From Lunularia cruciata (lineage: Eukaryota; Streptophyta; Marchantiopsida; Lunulariales; Lunulariaceae), in the NCBI GenBank assembly GCA_948567375.1, contig OX419756.1:74848333-74912332 (forward strand): a stretch of 64,000 nt of DNA, read 5' to 3'. The position numbers were made by a program, and so were the translations under genes. The notes beneath the pieces are model-generated. The model searched no databases. It was not told the origin of the DNA and saw only the letters and a list, made by a program, of their open reading frames with translations. Position 1 is the stretch's first letter; the number at the start of each line of letters is the position of its first letter. Below are positions 1 to 11,279 of this stretch, piece after piece.

Positions 1-1389
1 CTGTGTAGATCGAGTAACTTACCATAATACCCTGCCCTGGTTCATACTCATTCACAAGGACATGATTGATAGGAGACGGGAAAAGGCCGGTTTCGTCAGC
101 AATTCTCTCCGTGAGTGACTTCAACCATGTTGGCACTGAGGAAAATCATACTAGTCAGTATATTGAAACCTAGGTCCAAAAGTTTGTAATGTAACTCTCA
201 TCATTGCCTGCACAAAAGGTTTCCACAAGGAAGCAGCACCCAGGAGGACGCCTTACGACCTCCACCTCAACATCCAGATAAACCCTTCGCAAAACAAGGA
301 TTGAACTTGAAATGTTAGGGTGGTTTGGATTAGTGGAGTGACTCTAAAGCCGATCAGTCAAATGCCATTATAAAATATCTCCGAAACCTAGCATTTTTTT
401 CTTTTTTTTCCAGCGGTCCTGTACGGACGTCCGTTCCTACTTTTGAAATCGTAATTTGTCAAATGATTTACTGCGCTAATTCACATCAAGTCATGGGTAT
501 AAACAGGAAAGAGCGATACCGACAAGATTGAGGAATCAAGCCCTTCTCGTGAACAACGCCTCCTGGGTTCCAAACAACAGAGATTTGGGTATCAGAGCGC
601 TGCCGCCACATACGATGACAAGATTAAAGAAGCGCACATAGTTGCACAGCATATTCAAGATCTCAATTCACTTCATCTACTTCAGCTCGATTACCCCAAT
701 TTTGCAACCTCCGGTTTTTAAGAGACTTCCACTTCGCAACCGGGGCACTTCTGACCTGATGACCATACAAACCAAAATTAAGAGATGTTTCCATACAGCA
801 GAGTACTATGCACACCGATAGTAGACGACATTAGCACTGCTGGCCCGTATATCCAAAGCATAATCACGTAGCCTTGAACCTCTCGTGATCCTGATATATA
901 CTCCAAATTCTCCACAGAGATGCCCTAAAACAGAAGTGAATATATTCACAATCACCAAATTCGGCACTTCCTCCGGTGCATAAACTGTTCATTTCGTTAA
1001 AGCCTCTGCTCTGTAAACAGCGAAGTATTCTTATTTCCGCCGAACAGTGAGCTCATCTTTAACATGCATCGCATGCCATTATGCGGCAAATCGGTGATAC
1101 TAAAATGAACCCCAAGCGTTACTCAGAGGATCAAAGAAACATATATATAGGGGAAAGCGAGTACACATCTATGCCAACTAACTTTCAAAAATCTTAAATC
1201 GAAATGTACTGGATCTTGTGCAAAACTACAAAGCAGGGCGGGAGCGAATGCGAAAATAACCAAAATTCTGCCTACCTGACGGAAAATCGATTCCTGTTCA
1301 GCTGCGGTGAGGAACTCCGGAATGTAGAAAATCGTGTCTAAGGATCCCACAGCAAAATTTTGAATCTTCTCCATTCTATTCTCCAACAT
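1..1389 (-). CDS. ALKBH6: ALKBH6-like 2-oxoglutarate/Fe(II) dioxygenase, 5' exons only
   Basis: Minus-strand gene cut by the window edge. I join four coding exons: 1276-1389, 695-755, 524-562 and 23-135. All have GT/AG borders and keep one reading frame. Exon 1 gives MLENRMEKIQNF then FYIPEFLTAAEQE; exon 2 gives APVAKWKSLKNRRLQNWG; exon 3 gives GGVVHEKGLIPQ; exon 4 gives LPTWLKSL and HVLVNEYEPGQGIM. In this order these match the N-terminal half of plant and animal ALKBH6 as I remember it (YxPDF, LQNWGG, HEKGL, LPPWL, VLxNEYxPxQGIM). The HxD iron-binding motif should begin the next exon, which lies outside the window. The family is AlkB-like, acting on alkylated nucleic acid; the substrate is uncertain. 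The start is the first ATG of the open frame; a second Met, residue 6, is an alternative. The exon 3 donor is GTCGGT, chosen because it alone preserves the frame into exon 4. There is no premature stop. Confidence 0.85.
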
Positions 1390-2285
1390 GAAATCTCGCG
1401 ATCTGTCCTTTTCGTCACCTTTCTCTCTTTCTTCCGTCTACTTCAGCAACACAGCTTCTTTCGTTCTCTCTCTTTCTCTTCTACTTTCTGTTTGGTACAG
1501 CACTCATGGGAAGCAAGCAGGAGACATTGTGGGAGAATGTCTTGTAGAGGGTGTGCTTGTACCAAGCCTGACTAACAGCAGTAGCATGTAGTGCTACTGT
1601 AGTGCACGTAGGGCATGGTTACATGTGGTTCTTTGGGATAACGTTACGAGAAATGAGCTTAGGACAGCCTTCAGGAAGAACTGCGCGGGGTACAGAGTAC
1701 TATCAAACGTGGCAATGATGCAAACCTTGCAAGGTGCATATCCGCTACTGGGTACTGCCCTTTTATTACAGCAAGAAATGTAGAAGAGACGTAGATCAAG
1801 TTCTCATCGAGTCAATGCAAAATGTATGCGGTGTACTATACTAGAAGGGGAAGAGTGCATAGAGAGACGACCTTTAGATATTGTTGATTTCGAAGGGAGA
1901 TTGGACCATCCTATTCGTTAGTGGGGTTGCGGGTTGCACATCATAGGAGATAGATTTAACCATAAATGTCCCAGATTTCACTTGCATATGTTGGTGTAAG
2001 ACATTGAATCATGTTTTTGTCTGAGTAATTGAATTATCTTTTCCTTATATTCATTACATTTCATGGTAAGAAAAAGAGTACCATTAGAGATTTTAGATTA
2101 TTAGTTCAAACAACTTTTATATCTTGATAGTTCACTTTTTGCACAAATATTGTGCACTACCACTCATCTCTTCTAAAGAGAATTGTCAAGGATGACATAT
2201 AAATGTCTTAGATATTGTTTTCAGGCAAATGATCATTCTAGAGGATTCATTGAGTTATTTCATGGGATTGTAACAATAGCAAGGA
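1390..2285. other. ALKBH6 upstream region and intergenic DNA
   Basis: Presumed 5' UTR and promoter of the minus-strand ALKBH6 gene, followed by anonymous sequence. Short open frames near 1360-1591 on the plus strand are CT-rich, overlap the ALKBH6 start and look like chance frames. I see no other gene. Confidence 0.5.
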
Positions 2286-3107
2286 GAGATATTCCTACGT
2301 TAGTCGAGTATTAGATGCTAATCTACTTCTCTTGATGGAAAAGACCATAGGGGACACTATACTAGTTCCTATACAACAAATTTTTTTAAGCTTGGTTAAT
2401 CACACCATTGTCCTTCAATATCGTTTTCATTTCTGAGAACACTTTAGTCCACATTAGTTTGGAGTAGCTACATCTAGAGGTTGTGATGCTATATCTTTAG
2501 GCATCAAAGTATTCTTAGATATCCATCCAAAGTGGATTGTCCTATAGGTGGATATTGAAAACACTTTTAATAGTGTTTCTTGGACATCCACCTTTAGAGA
2601 GCTTAAAGAAGTTGGTGGATCCTTGGCAAATCTTATTCTTTTGTGCGGTTGTTCTATGACTCTCTTGCTTCCCTTTACCACTAGCATGATTGGTCACAAG
2701 AGGGAGTCACCATCTTGGATTCAATTGTTGATACACAACAAGGAGATCTTTTTGGGAGACCTTTGTTTGTCATGGTCACTTCAGAGCTCTCTTATCTACT
2801 ACTTTGGCCATGTCAGGTGGTGTATTTCACTCTTTTGCAAATGATACATATCATAGGCCTCGCCCATAGATCAAATTAAGCAAGCCTTTGATTGCTTGAC
2901 TATCAAGCTACATCTTATAGACTTGAAAGTCAAGGTGTCAAGGTTTAGAGCTTGGTCTCCTTCTAGTATCCTTAAGCTTCTAGAGGGATGCATCATATCT
3001 ACAAATGGACTATGTATTCTTGGAGTGCCAATAAGATCCAAGGATTTTGTCTTAGATGCTACTCTTGTAGTGAATTTTCTCCATGTGGATGACCTTCTTT
3101 AGCATCA
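2286..3107 (+). pseudogene. Decayed reverse transcriptase of a non-LTR-like retroelement
   Basis: Broken plus-strand frames read, in order: LDANLLLLMEKT (about 2313), HFSPHQFGVATSRGCDAISL (about 2440), VDIENTFNSVSW (2548, motif A with its Asp), QQGDLFGRPLFVM (about 2735), FANDTYIIGLAH (about 2838, the FADD-type catalytic box, here ANDT) and LKVKVSRFRAWSPS with LCILGVPIRS (2930-3040). The order and spacing are those of an RT palm domain. The QQGD...P and ILGVP blocks resemble a class of non-LTR-like RTs I associate with streptophyte genomes. Several frameshifts and stops show it is dead. It abuts the truncated LTR of element C, so C may have inserted into it or been joined to it by deletion. 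Exact ends are uncertain. Confidence 0.7.
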
Positions 3108-3149
3108 TGGATGAGCTTCTTTAGCATTTTGTTAAAGAAGGTCACAGGG

Positions 3150-3249
3150 CTTTGGTATTTATATAGAGCATATTTGGAGTTTTCTCACATTCAAGCATCT
3201 CTACGATCTTCCATTCTTTTATTTCTCTCCTCAGTCTTGGTCTTTTACA
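3150..3249 (+). repeat. Element C 5' LTR, 3'-end remnant
   Basis: The sequence from about 3150 to the terminal TCTTTTACA at 3249 aligns to the last ~100 bp of the B LTR, including the tail TTTCTCTCCTC. The upstream U3 with its heat-shock-like modules is missing. The left limit is approximate. Confidence 0.65.
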
Positions 3250-3250
3250 T

Positions 3251-3262
3251 TAGTATCAAAGC
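3251..3262 (+). other. Primer-binding site of element C (initiator Met tRNA)
   Basis: TAGTATCAAAGC lies one base after the LTR end and is a two-mismatch version of TGGTATCAGAGC, complementary to the 3' end of plant initiator tRNA-Met. Confidence 0.7.
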
Positions 3263-3529
3263 AAGAATGGGATGGATGGAATTATGGACCATCAAATCCA
3301 TTACCACCAAACCATTGGGATTTTTGTGTCCAAGTACTACCTAAGCATCAATGCACACAATTCATCACCTCACGTTTTGGGTAGGATTTTTTGCATACGA
3401 TCACCTTGTCCAAGGAACCTTTGATACTTTCCATTTGTAACTTATGGAGAATGATGGACTTGAGGCATCTATGTGTTAATAAATTAGATCAATTAAGGAT
3501 AGTGTGTTAGAGTAGTAGCCATGGCGATG

Positions 3530-4430
3530 ATGCACAAAGTTATCCTTGCTATGCAATAACAAATTAAGCACCTTACTCAATTGTTGGATGAACTAGACCG
3601 TCAACGACAAGAGCAAGTAGAGAGAGCACTAGTTTGAGAGAGAGAAGAGCAAATCCAATTTCCAAAGCCTAAGGTATTTGAAGGCAAGAACCTTCCAAGT
3701 GTAGTGGAAAATTTTGTGTTTGATTGTGAACATTACTTTGAAGCAACAAACCTTCAAGATGAAAGGAGACAAATTTTATTGGCCTCAAGCCAAACGGATG
3801 GAGTGGCAAAACTATGGTGGCAATTTTAAGTGGAGTGAGCAGAGTGGCAGTTTGTTATACCAATCTTGACATGGATAGAATTCAAGAATGCAATACTTGG
3901 TTGATTCCAAGCTATAAATGTCACACTAGCTGCAAGAGATAAGTTGGCAAAGTTGAAGCAGGTTGGCTCGGTAAGGAGCTACATCATGCAATTCCAAAAC
4001 ATCATGCTGATTCCAGACATACAAGAAGGCAAAGTTCTAGATTGATTTGTGAGGGGCTTGAAGTCATGAACCAAATTGGAGGTGACCATGTAGGAACCAC
4101 AAAATATGGAGGAAGCCATGCAATTGGTTGAGCGCTTTGATTCCTTGGTAACAACAACTTGGTCTTGACCTTGACCTACAAAAAATGTACCAATATACTA
4201 CAAACAGGTGGAGGAACTGACACCAATGGAGATTGATGTTATCCAATAGAGACCAATTGGTGCAATGGAGAGATAAAGATTGCGACAAAATGGTGGTTTT
4301 TTTTTGTCGCCAAGTTGGACATTGTGTTGCTAAATGTCCACTTAGGAATGAGTGACCTCAACAAATTGCCCACATGGAATCTATGGAGTAGATTGATCAA
4401 GGAAATGAGGAATCCTAGTATGAGATTTTG
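3530..4430 (+). pseudogene. Element C gag remnant
   Basis: Degenerate capsid gene. Readable blocks include FPKPKVFEGKNLPS and FDCEHYFEATNLQD (3660-3765), QFQNIMLIPDIQEG-like residues (about 3990-4035) and a CCHC knuckle-like block with QVGHCVAKCPLRNE near 4280-4350. It is collinear with B gag. Stops and indels interrupt every frame. The product would have been the retrotransposon capsid and nucleocapsid. Confidence 0.75.
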
Positions 4431-4945
4431 TGTCACCTATTGGGAACTTGATTAATTCCAATGGAATCAAAGGCTTGACCTATGCAAGTTTGCTTCACTT
4501 GTAAGGTATGATATATGATCGTGGTTGTAGCATTTTGGTTGATTTTGGAAGTTCATAGGATTGCATGTCCGTGCAATTAGTAGAGGAATTACATATTCCT
4601 ATCAAGCTAGTAATTGGAAGCAAATTGATGATGGTGGATGGTAAAAAGGGTTCTACATTTTGTACCTCACATCTTGTTACATTGAGGATTGGAAAGGAGT
4701 ATTTGGAGTGTATGAGGTCTATAATGACACCTCTACACTTTGATATCATTTTGGGTTTGCCTTGGCTTGCACATCATAAGGTTCAATTTGATTAGAACCA
4801 ACAAAAAAATTAAGTACAACACCAAGATAGAAATTTCCAATTAGGTTGTCTAGCACCTTTGAGTAAGACACCTAAGAATAGTCAATCCCATGATGTGAAG
4901 TTTGTTGCGAAGGTAACTATAGAGCAAGCTTTGAATAAAGATGAG
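4431..4945 (+). pseudogene. Element C aspartic protease remnant
   Basis: Encodes GCSILVDFGSS, a stop, DCMS near 4525-4568, then an open stretch 4565-4795 ending with LGLPWLAHHKVQFD. This is the retropepsin region of Ty3 pol; the ILGLPWL block is characteristic. The active-site triad reads Asp-Phe-Gly instead of Asp-Ser/Thr-Gly, as in element B. The frame decays after 4800 and is interrupted by solo LTR S0 at 4946. Confidence 0.75.
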
Positions 4946-5684
4946 TGTAACACTCCGAGGACAAGAGAAGAGACAGAAACACAAATTACACACTCAACAT
5001 TTGGTGCCCCAAAAGAGCACCTTCTCTTTATTATATAGACAAAGAGGATCTCCTCCAAGGAAGCTTCACCATAGGATTAGGCACACAGATAGGTGACATG
5101 TCAGCAAGCTCCACCCTTGGATTACTTACTTGGATGGGTGACATGTCGGTCTAGATCCTATCTGGTTGGTCAAACAAGCTTTGACCAGAAGGAATCTTTT
5201 AGGGAATCTTCTTGTAGGAGTCTCAGAATCACGTAAGGTACTATTGGAAAGCTCTGGATAAGACAAACCAGGGGGAGGGAAAGGCCAGCCTTTGCTCCAT
5301 TGGAAAGGGGGGGGGGATTTGCATATTTTGTAGACCTAATTCATCCGTTTAGGCCTCCAAAATTGCCTTCAAAGATTTTAGGCATATTTTGATTCCTACT
5401 CTATTAGTAGAAGTCCACTTTTGGTGATATCTCTTTCTAATCTATTTAGTCCATCATGTGTAACATCTTCCAGATGTTACCAAACCAATTCTCACCTTTA
5501 AATCATATGTCTAGCTATTGGTTCTAAGGTTCTCAAGTTTATTTTGGTTTCTGCTCTATTAGTAGAAGTACTCTTTTGGTGATGCTTTTATCTGATCTAT
5601 TTTGACCATCATGTATAACATCATTCTTGATGTCACCAAACCAAATTTCACATCTAGATCATATGGCTAGCTCTTGGTATTACA
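4946..5684 (-). repeat. Solo LTR S0 (family A) inserted in element C
   Basis: Full-length family-A LTR in reverse orientation, from TGTAACACTCC to GGTATTACA. It is flanked by ATGAG on the left (4941-4945) and ATAAG on the right (5685-5689). The matching uninterrupted stretch of B reads GATGAGCCCC, so the duplication was ATGAG with one later change. No internal region is present. Confidence 0.85.
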
Positions 5685-7245
5685 ATAAGGCCCAAGATGG
5701 GAAGTTTGTTAAGAAAGCAACCATGGAGCAAGCTTTGAAGGGAGATGAGTCCCTACATGGGAAGTTTATCAATGAAGTAGCCATATTTTTGCGGTGTTGA
5801 TCAAGCCAATTACACAAGGAAAATTTGAGGAGAGTCAAGAGCCTCATCAAGCAATGGTTGATCAAATAGTTCAAGAGTTTGCGGATGTGTTTGCGGATGA
5901 TTTGCCAGAGGGATTACCCTTTGATCGTGGTATGCTTTTCAAGATTGAGTTATTGCCAAGGAGTACTCCAGTGAGTAGACCAATCTATTGGTTCTTACCA
6001 AAGGAGTTGGAGGAATTGAAAACAACACTTATAGAGTTGCTGGAGAAGGATTTCATATGACATAGTACATCTCCTTGTGAAGCACCAATATTATTCATTC
6101 CAAAGAAGGATGGAGGACTTCATTTCTATATCAACTACCGTGGGCTCAATAAACAAAAAATGAAGAATGCATATCCCTTGCCCAAAATCAATGACTTGCT
6201 TGATCGATTGAGTGGAGCATGATACTTCTCCGAGTTGGATCTTTGTAAGGGCTATTGACAAATCCACATTCATAGGGAGGATTTGCAAAAGACTACCTTT
6301 CGTATAAGGTATGGACACTTTGAGTGGCAAGTTCTACCTTTCGTATAAGGTATGGGCACTTTGAGTGGCGAGTTCTACCTTTCAAGCTCACTAATGCTCC
6401 AACAATCTTCATAGATTAGATGCATCAAGTGTTGGATGGACTATAGGATCAGTATGTGGTGTTGTTCTTGGATGATATCATAATCTATGCAAGACAAAGG
6501 CAAACCACATAAATTGCATGCAAAAAGTCCTAAGATGACTACAATAATGGAAATTAAGTACAAAAATCAAAGTGTACCTTTTGGCAGAAGGAAGTTACCT
6601 TCTTGGGCCATAAGATCTCATCGGAGGGGATCAAGATGGAAGATGAGAAAATCAAGGCCATTATTGATTGGCCTACTCCAAAGGATGCTATAGAAGTATG
6701 GGCATGTAATGGATTGGCCAACTTTTACCAACTGTTCATCCACTACTATGCTCATGTAGCCGCACCTTTGACTAACCTCTTGGGGAAGACCTCAAGCTTT
6801 TAGTGGACCACCAAACACAAAGAAGCATTCCAAAAGTTGAAACATATGGTGTTTTCAAGATCCATTCTTCAACCTTATGATCCTCAACTACCTTGTGTGG
6901 TTGATTTTGATGCTTCTAACTTTGCCATTGGAGCTATGTTGCAATAGGAATTTCATGATGGGTCACATCCCATTGCCTTTGTGTCTTGTCAACTAAACAC
7001 TACAGAAAGGAATTACTCTACTTGAGATTAGGAACAACTAGCAATGGTATATGCCACCAAAGTATGGAGGCATTATTTTTTGGGGAAACAAGTGGTCATG
7101 CCACAAACCATTGTTGTAGACAATACACTTGGAGCACATGAAAAGTCAATATCATAGATGGGAGGAAAAACTACAATTGTTTGACCTCAAACTTGAGTGC
7201 AAACCTTGCCGGTTCCATGTCATCCCCAATGCCCTATCATGATGA
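5685..7245 (+). pseudogene. Element C reverse transcriptase and RNase H remnant
   Basis: An open stretch 5794-6060 covers the start of RT (FADVFADDLPEGLP, then RPIYWFLPKELEEL). It stops at a TGA (6058-6060) that element B shares. Further blocks: FLDDIIIYA near 6465, the connection region GHKISSEGIKMEDEKI (6603), then RNase H with VDFDASNFAIGA near 6900 and NALS before a double TGA at 7240-7245. A 41-bp tandem duplication (6293-6374) and many stops are present. Dead. Confidence 0.8.
6293..6374 (+). repeat. 41-bp tandem duplication in element C RT
   Basis: Two adjacent 41-bp units (6293-6333, 6334-6374), both beginning CTACCTTTCGTATAAGG, differ at two positions. B and A2 have a single copy at this point, so the duplication is private to C. 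Confidence 0.85.
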
Positions 7246-8790
7246 CCTAATTTGAAGTCTCTTCCTCTCATCATGGTGGCAATTACAACGGTGTCAGTCA
7301 ACCCAAAATTCCAGCTCAAGTTCAGGATAGCTTTACAACAAGATCCCTTCTTTTAGATGGTACAAGGTTGTCTTGCAATAGGTAGAAAGGAGTACAACAC
7401 CTTCTCCTTCAAGGAAGGCTTCTATTTTGTGAGAACCAGATTATGTTCTAGCCAAGGGTGATCTCCAACTTATGCACCTTCAAGAAGCTCATGACTTACC
7501 AATTACTAGTCACATGGTGTGGATAAGACTTTGGGTACCCTCCAATGCCAAAAGTGGTGGCCCAACATGGCACGAGATTTTTGAGAGTTTGTCCGATCTT
7601 GTGGAAGCTGCCAATGCAACAAAATGAGCAACCAAAAACCAAATGGACTCCTTCAACCACTCCTCATCCCATCTACTCTATAGGAACATATGAGCTTCAA
7701 TTTCATTACCTCCTTGCCCAAGACAAAGCAAGGTCACACAACAATCATGGTATTTGTGGATAAGCTTAGCAAGCAAATCCATTTGGCACCAACCTTTGAT
7801 ACCATAGATGCTCCAACCTTGGCATAGATCTATTTCTACAATATCTTCAAGCATCATGAGATGCCTTGTATACTCATCTCTAAAAGTGACCCTTGATTCA
7901 TCAGAAAGTTTTGGCAAGCATTCTTTGAGATAGTTGGCACCAAGCTTGCTTTGTCCATCATCCTCAAACTGATAGACAAACCAAATGTGCCAATTGCACC
8001 TTGGAGGATATGCTTCATGCCTTTCTCAATATTCACCATACCGATTGGGATGAATGTCTTGCAGCTGTTGAGTTTACATATAGTAATTACATATAATAAT
8101 TCCATACATGCAAGCATCGGCTTCTCTCCTTTCTTCTTGAATTTTGGCCAAAACCCACTTGTTCCAATTCCCTTCTTGCTCCTCCTCTATCACATGTCCC
8201 TCATACTTCTATCTTCTTGACCACTATATCTCAATCCCTCCAACAAGCTAAATCTCATCTCCTTATTGCTTAGAATTGTCAAAAATAATATGCAGACCAC
8301 CATCATTGTGATCTCACCTTCCAATTTGGTGATAAGGTCATACTCTCCTCGGATAGCCTACCCCTCCCACTTGATACTCAAGTTAGTAAACTTACCCCAA
8401 ATTGGATAGGACTCTTTGATGTCACCCAAATCATTTCTCATGTTGCTTATCAACTTGCCTTGCCTCCACATATGCAAATCCACCCTACCTTCTATATTTC
8501 CAAGTTAAAACCCTTTGTTCCAAATACATCTTATTTTTCCTCTTGTATCCAACCTCCTCCTCCTCCAATGCCTATCAATGATCATGAGGAGTATGAAGTT
8601 GATCATATCCTTGCACATCAGCATATTCAATGTGGCTGCCAATGACACACTAAGTAGAAGGTCCTTTGGAAAGGGTATTATCTTCATGATGCCACTTGGA
8701 AGCCTCCTTCTCATCTCCAAAATGCACAAAATGGCTCTCCAAGATTTTGAAGCTTCCATGGTGACAAGGATGTCACCAACTAGCGGTGGG
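7246..8790 (+). pseudogene. Element C integrase and chromodomain remnant
   Basis: Collinear with B integrase. Visible traces: CNKMSNQKPNGLLQPL-like residues in broken frame (7610-7670), a VDKLSKQIHLAPTFDT-like block (about 7755-7800), and HHEMPCILISKSDP with a TGA at 7894-7896 shared with B. Then KPNVPIAPWRICFM (7980) and LPPHMQIHPTFYISKLKPFV (8460), the start of the integrase tail before the chromodomain. The chromodomain-like core at about 8590-8790 has frameshifts. No frame is intact. Confidence 0.75.
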
Positions 8791-8796
8791 GGAATA

Positions 8797-8852
8797 TGTA
8801 ACAATATGGAGCTAACTACTAAATTACTCAAGCTAACAAAGTAGTGAATGGG
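8797..8852 (+). repeat. Element C 3' LTR, left piece
   Basis: Starts TGTAACAATATGGAG, directly after a purine-rich GGTGGGGGAATA tract, and is cut by the insertion of A1. The last five bases, ATGGG, are the A1 target duplication. Confidence 0.85.
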
Positions 8853-9575
8853 TGTAATACCAAGAGCTAGCCATATGATCTAGATGTGAAATTTGGTTTG
8901 GTAACATCTGGACTAATTTTATACATGATGGTCAAAATAGATCAGATAGAAGTATCACCAAAAGAGTACTTCTAATAATAGGGTAGAAACCAAAATAGAC
9001 TTGAAACCTTAGAACCAATAGCTAGACATATGATTTAAATATGAGAATTGGATTGGTAACATATGGAAGGATGTTACATATGATGGACTAAACAGATCAG
9101 AAAGAGGTATCACCAAAAGAGGATTTTTACTAATAGAGTAGGAATTAAAATATGCCTGAAATCTTTGAAGACAATTTTGGAGGCCTAAACAGATTAATTA
9201 GGCCTCAAAAATGTGCTAATTCCCTCCCCCCCACTATACGATAGTTTGGACTTCCTTCCTCCTTGGTTTGTCTCAATGGTACCTTACCCAAGTGATTTTG
9301 AGATTCCCTAAAAGATTCCCTAAAAGATTCCCTCTAGTCAAAGCTTGATTGACCAACTAGATAGGACCAGGACCAACATATCACCCATCCAAGTAGGGAA
9401 TCCAAGGGTAGAGCTTGCTGACATGTCACCTATCTGTGTGCCTAATGCTATGGTGGAGCTTCCTTGGAGGAGATCCTCTTTGTCTATATAATAAAGAGAA
9501 GGTGCTCCTTTGGGGCATCGGATGATTGAGTGTGAAATCTATGTTTCTCTCTTCTCTTGTCCTTAGAGTATTACA
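8853..9575 (+). repeat. Element A1 5' LTR
   Basis: TGTAATACC...GAGTATTACA, about 723 bp. It holds two copies of a ~150-bp unit in its first half, a C-rich tract, and TATATAATAAA at 9485-9495, which could serve as TATA box and/or poly(A) signal. Confidence 0.9.
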
Positions 9576-9576
9576 A

Positions 9577-9588
9577 TGGTATCAGAGC
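9577..9588 (+). other. Primer-binding site of A1 (initiator Met tRNA)
   Basis: Exact TGGTATCAGAGC, one base after the LTR end; complementary to the 3' end of plant initiator tRNA-Met. Confidence 0.9.
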
Positions 9589-9715
9589 GAGTGTTTAAGT
9601 CCAAGAGAGTGGATCACCCCTCGTGGAAAAACACAAACTACTGAAATTGAGTAATTTGAGATAGAGAACATAGAGTAATTGCTAGACTTAGGAAGGACTT
9701 TAGAGAGCGAATGGG

Positions 9716-11232
9716 ATGGATGCATTGAGAGGACAATTTCCCGCACCTAGCTTTCCATTCTTAACTCCATTCCACATCAAGGTTATGTACATCCAATGTG
9801 AGCAAATGAGAGTATTTCTAGTTTATCACTTTGGTGCAAAATTCATGGATAGGGTGATGAACTCACCAAACATGATGATTCTACCTATGGTGGTATACAA
9901 CAAAGAGTAAGATTTGAAAATCTACATTCTATTATGATATTATGGATGTGAATATCCCAAATCCTCTCTCTTTCAACACTCAAGTAGAAATTTGTTATGT
10001 AGTGAGACCAAAAGTGATATTTAGAGATTTTGTGGTTAGGAATTTTAGTAAAGAGTATTATCAATATGTGATAGCTTCTGAGGTCCTAATGGTAGTTTTG
10101 ATAGTCCGTGTGCCTTCAAGCGTGATCATATTAACTCTATTGAAGTAGACATTAGCAATTGAGTGTTGCAAGAACCATGCATCCGCAATTGCAAGAGCTG
10201 GTGCAAGGAATACAAGGGATGTTGAATTAATTTCAAGAGATGAAGATGACCATGGAGACATTACAAAGTCAAGTGCAGGATCCTCAGGAATGATCAAGCT
10301 ATGCAAGAAGAAGAACCATCTCAAAACCCAGTACTTGCAACTAAAGTACTTGGAGAGGCACTTGTGCCTACAAACACTATCAACGATGAAGCCACATTGC
10401 TACTCCGGGTGATGAAGACTTGCAACATCAAGCCTTACAAGGGGCAGCGTACAATGGGAGTAGTGGAAAACTGGATCTCGAGAATGAATCAATATTTCTG
10501 GCTGTTCTCAATAGAAATGATTGAGCATGTTGTAGGCGTATTTGCATGTGGGTACTTGATCAATAAAGCCCTCACATGGTACGATGCTTGGAAACAATCC
10601 ATGTTGGCAGAGAGAAGGGAGGTCACATGGACAACAATGCAAGAAGGATTGCTGAAGAATATCCAATCGGTGGATTCCGTGCAAATGGCCCAAATCTGAC
10701 TATGGGGATTGAGATAGAAGAACATTGTACAAGAGTATGTGGATGCATTCTTGGATCTACAAGTTGTAATAACCAACATGAGTCCAGCGGATGCCCTCAA
10801 AAATTTCAACCAGAGTTGAAGGAGTGGATTTGCCAAGAAGTCATGGTGCAAAATCCTTGCACAATATTTGAAGCCATTGTTTGTACGCAAAGAATAGCAG
10901 GAGCATTGGGTGGAGGTGAAGGATTAGTTCCACCTCAACATTATTGGGGGGAAATGCCACACATGGATGGACCAGTACCGATGATTTTAAGATTGAGGAG
11001 CATGAACGCTTCAAGGACGCATGGACAAGTAGAAGAACAAAGAAGGATGGAGTCCCACAAGGAGAAGGAACTCAAGGAAAACAACATTGTTGTTACAATT
11101 GTGACCGTATTGGGCACATATCTACCAATTTTCATGCTCGTTTCCCTAGAGGCCCTTGGCCTTCATATAGGCGATCTTTGAACAACATGGAGAGGCGCAC
11201 TGAAGAGGAAGAGGAGGTAGAAATCACTTAAA
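9716..11232 (+). pseudogene. Element A1 gag
   Basis: Capsid gene split over several frames. An open frame at 10301-10699 contains VVENWISRMNQYF and YLINKALTWYDAW, typical Ty3 gag blocks. A second frame from about 10944 ends in a zinc knuckle reading CYNCDRIGHISTNF, where the fourth ligand expected to be Cys is Phe. Frameshifts between 10576 and 10944 separate the two. The 9716-9910 open frame is upstream in the same gene. Non-functional. Confidence 0.7.
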
Positions 11233-11279
11233 AAAACAAAGATTGTCAGTAAATGTACCTCATGGCCTTATTGGCTCAA

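Noticed and set aside
1360-1591. Short plus-strand frames rich in Ser, Phe and Leu
   Set aside because: They overlap the ALKBH6 start and derive from a CT-rich tract; no homology seen.
10489-10890. 133-codon minus-strand frame
   Set aside because: It is the antisense shadow of A1 gag; the plus strand has clear capsid blocks here.
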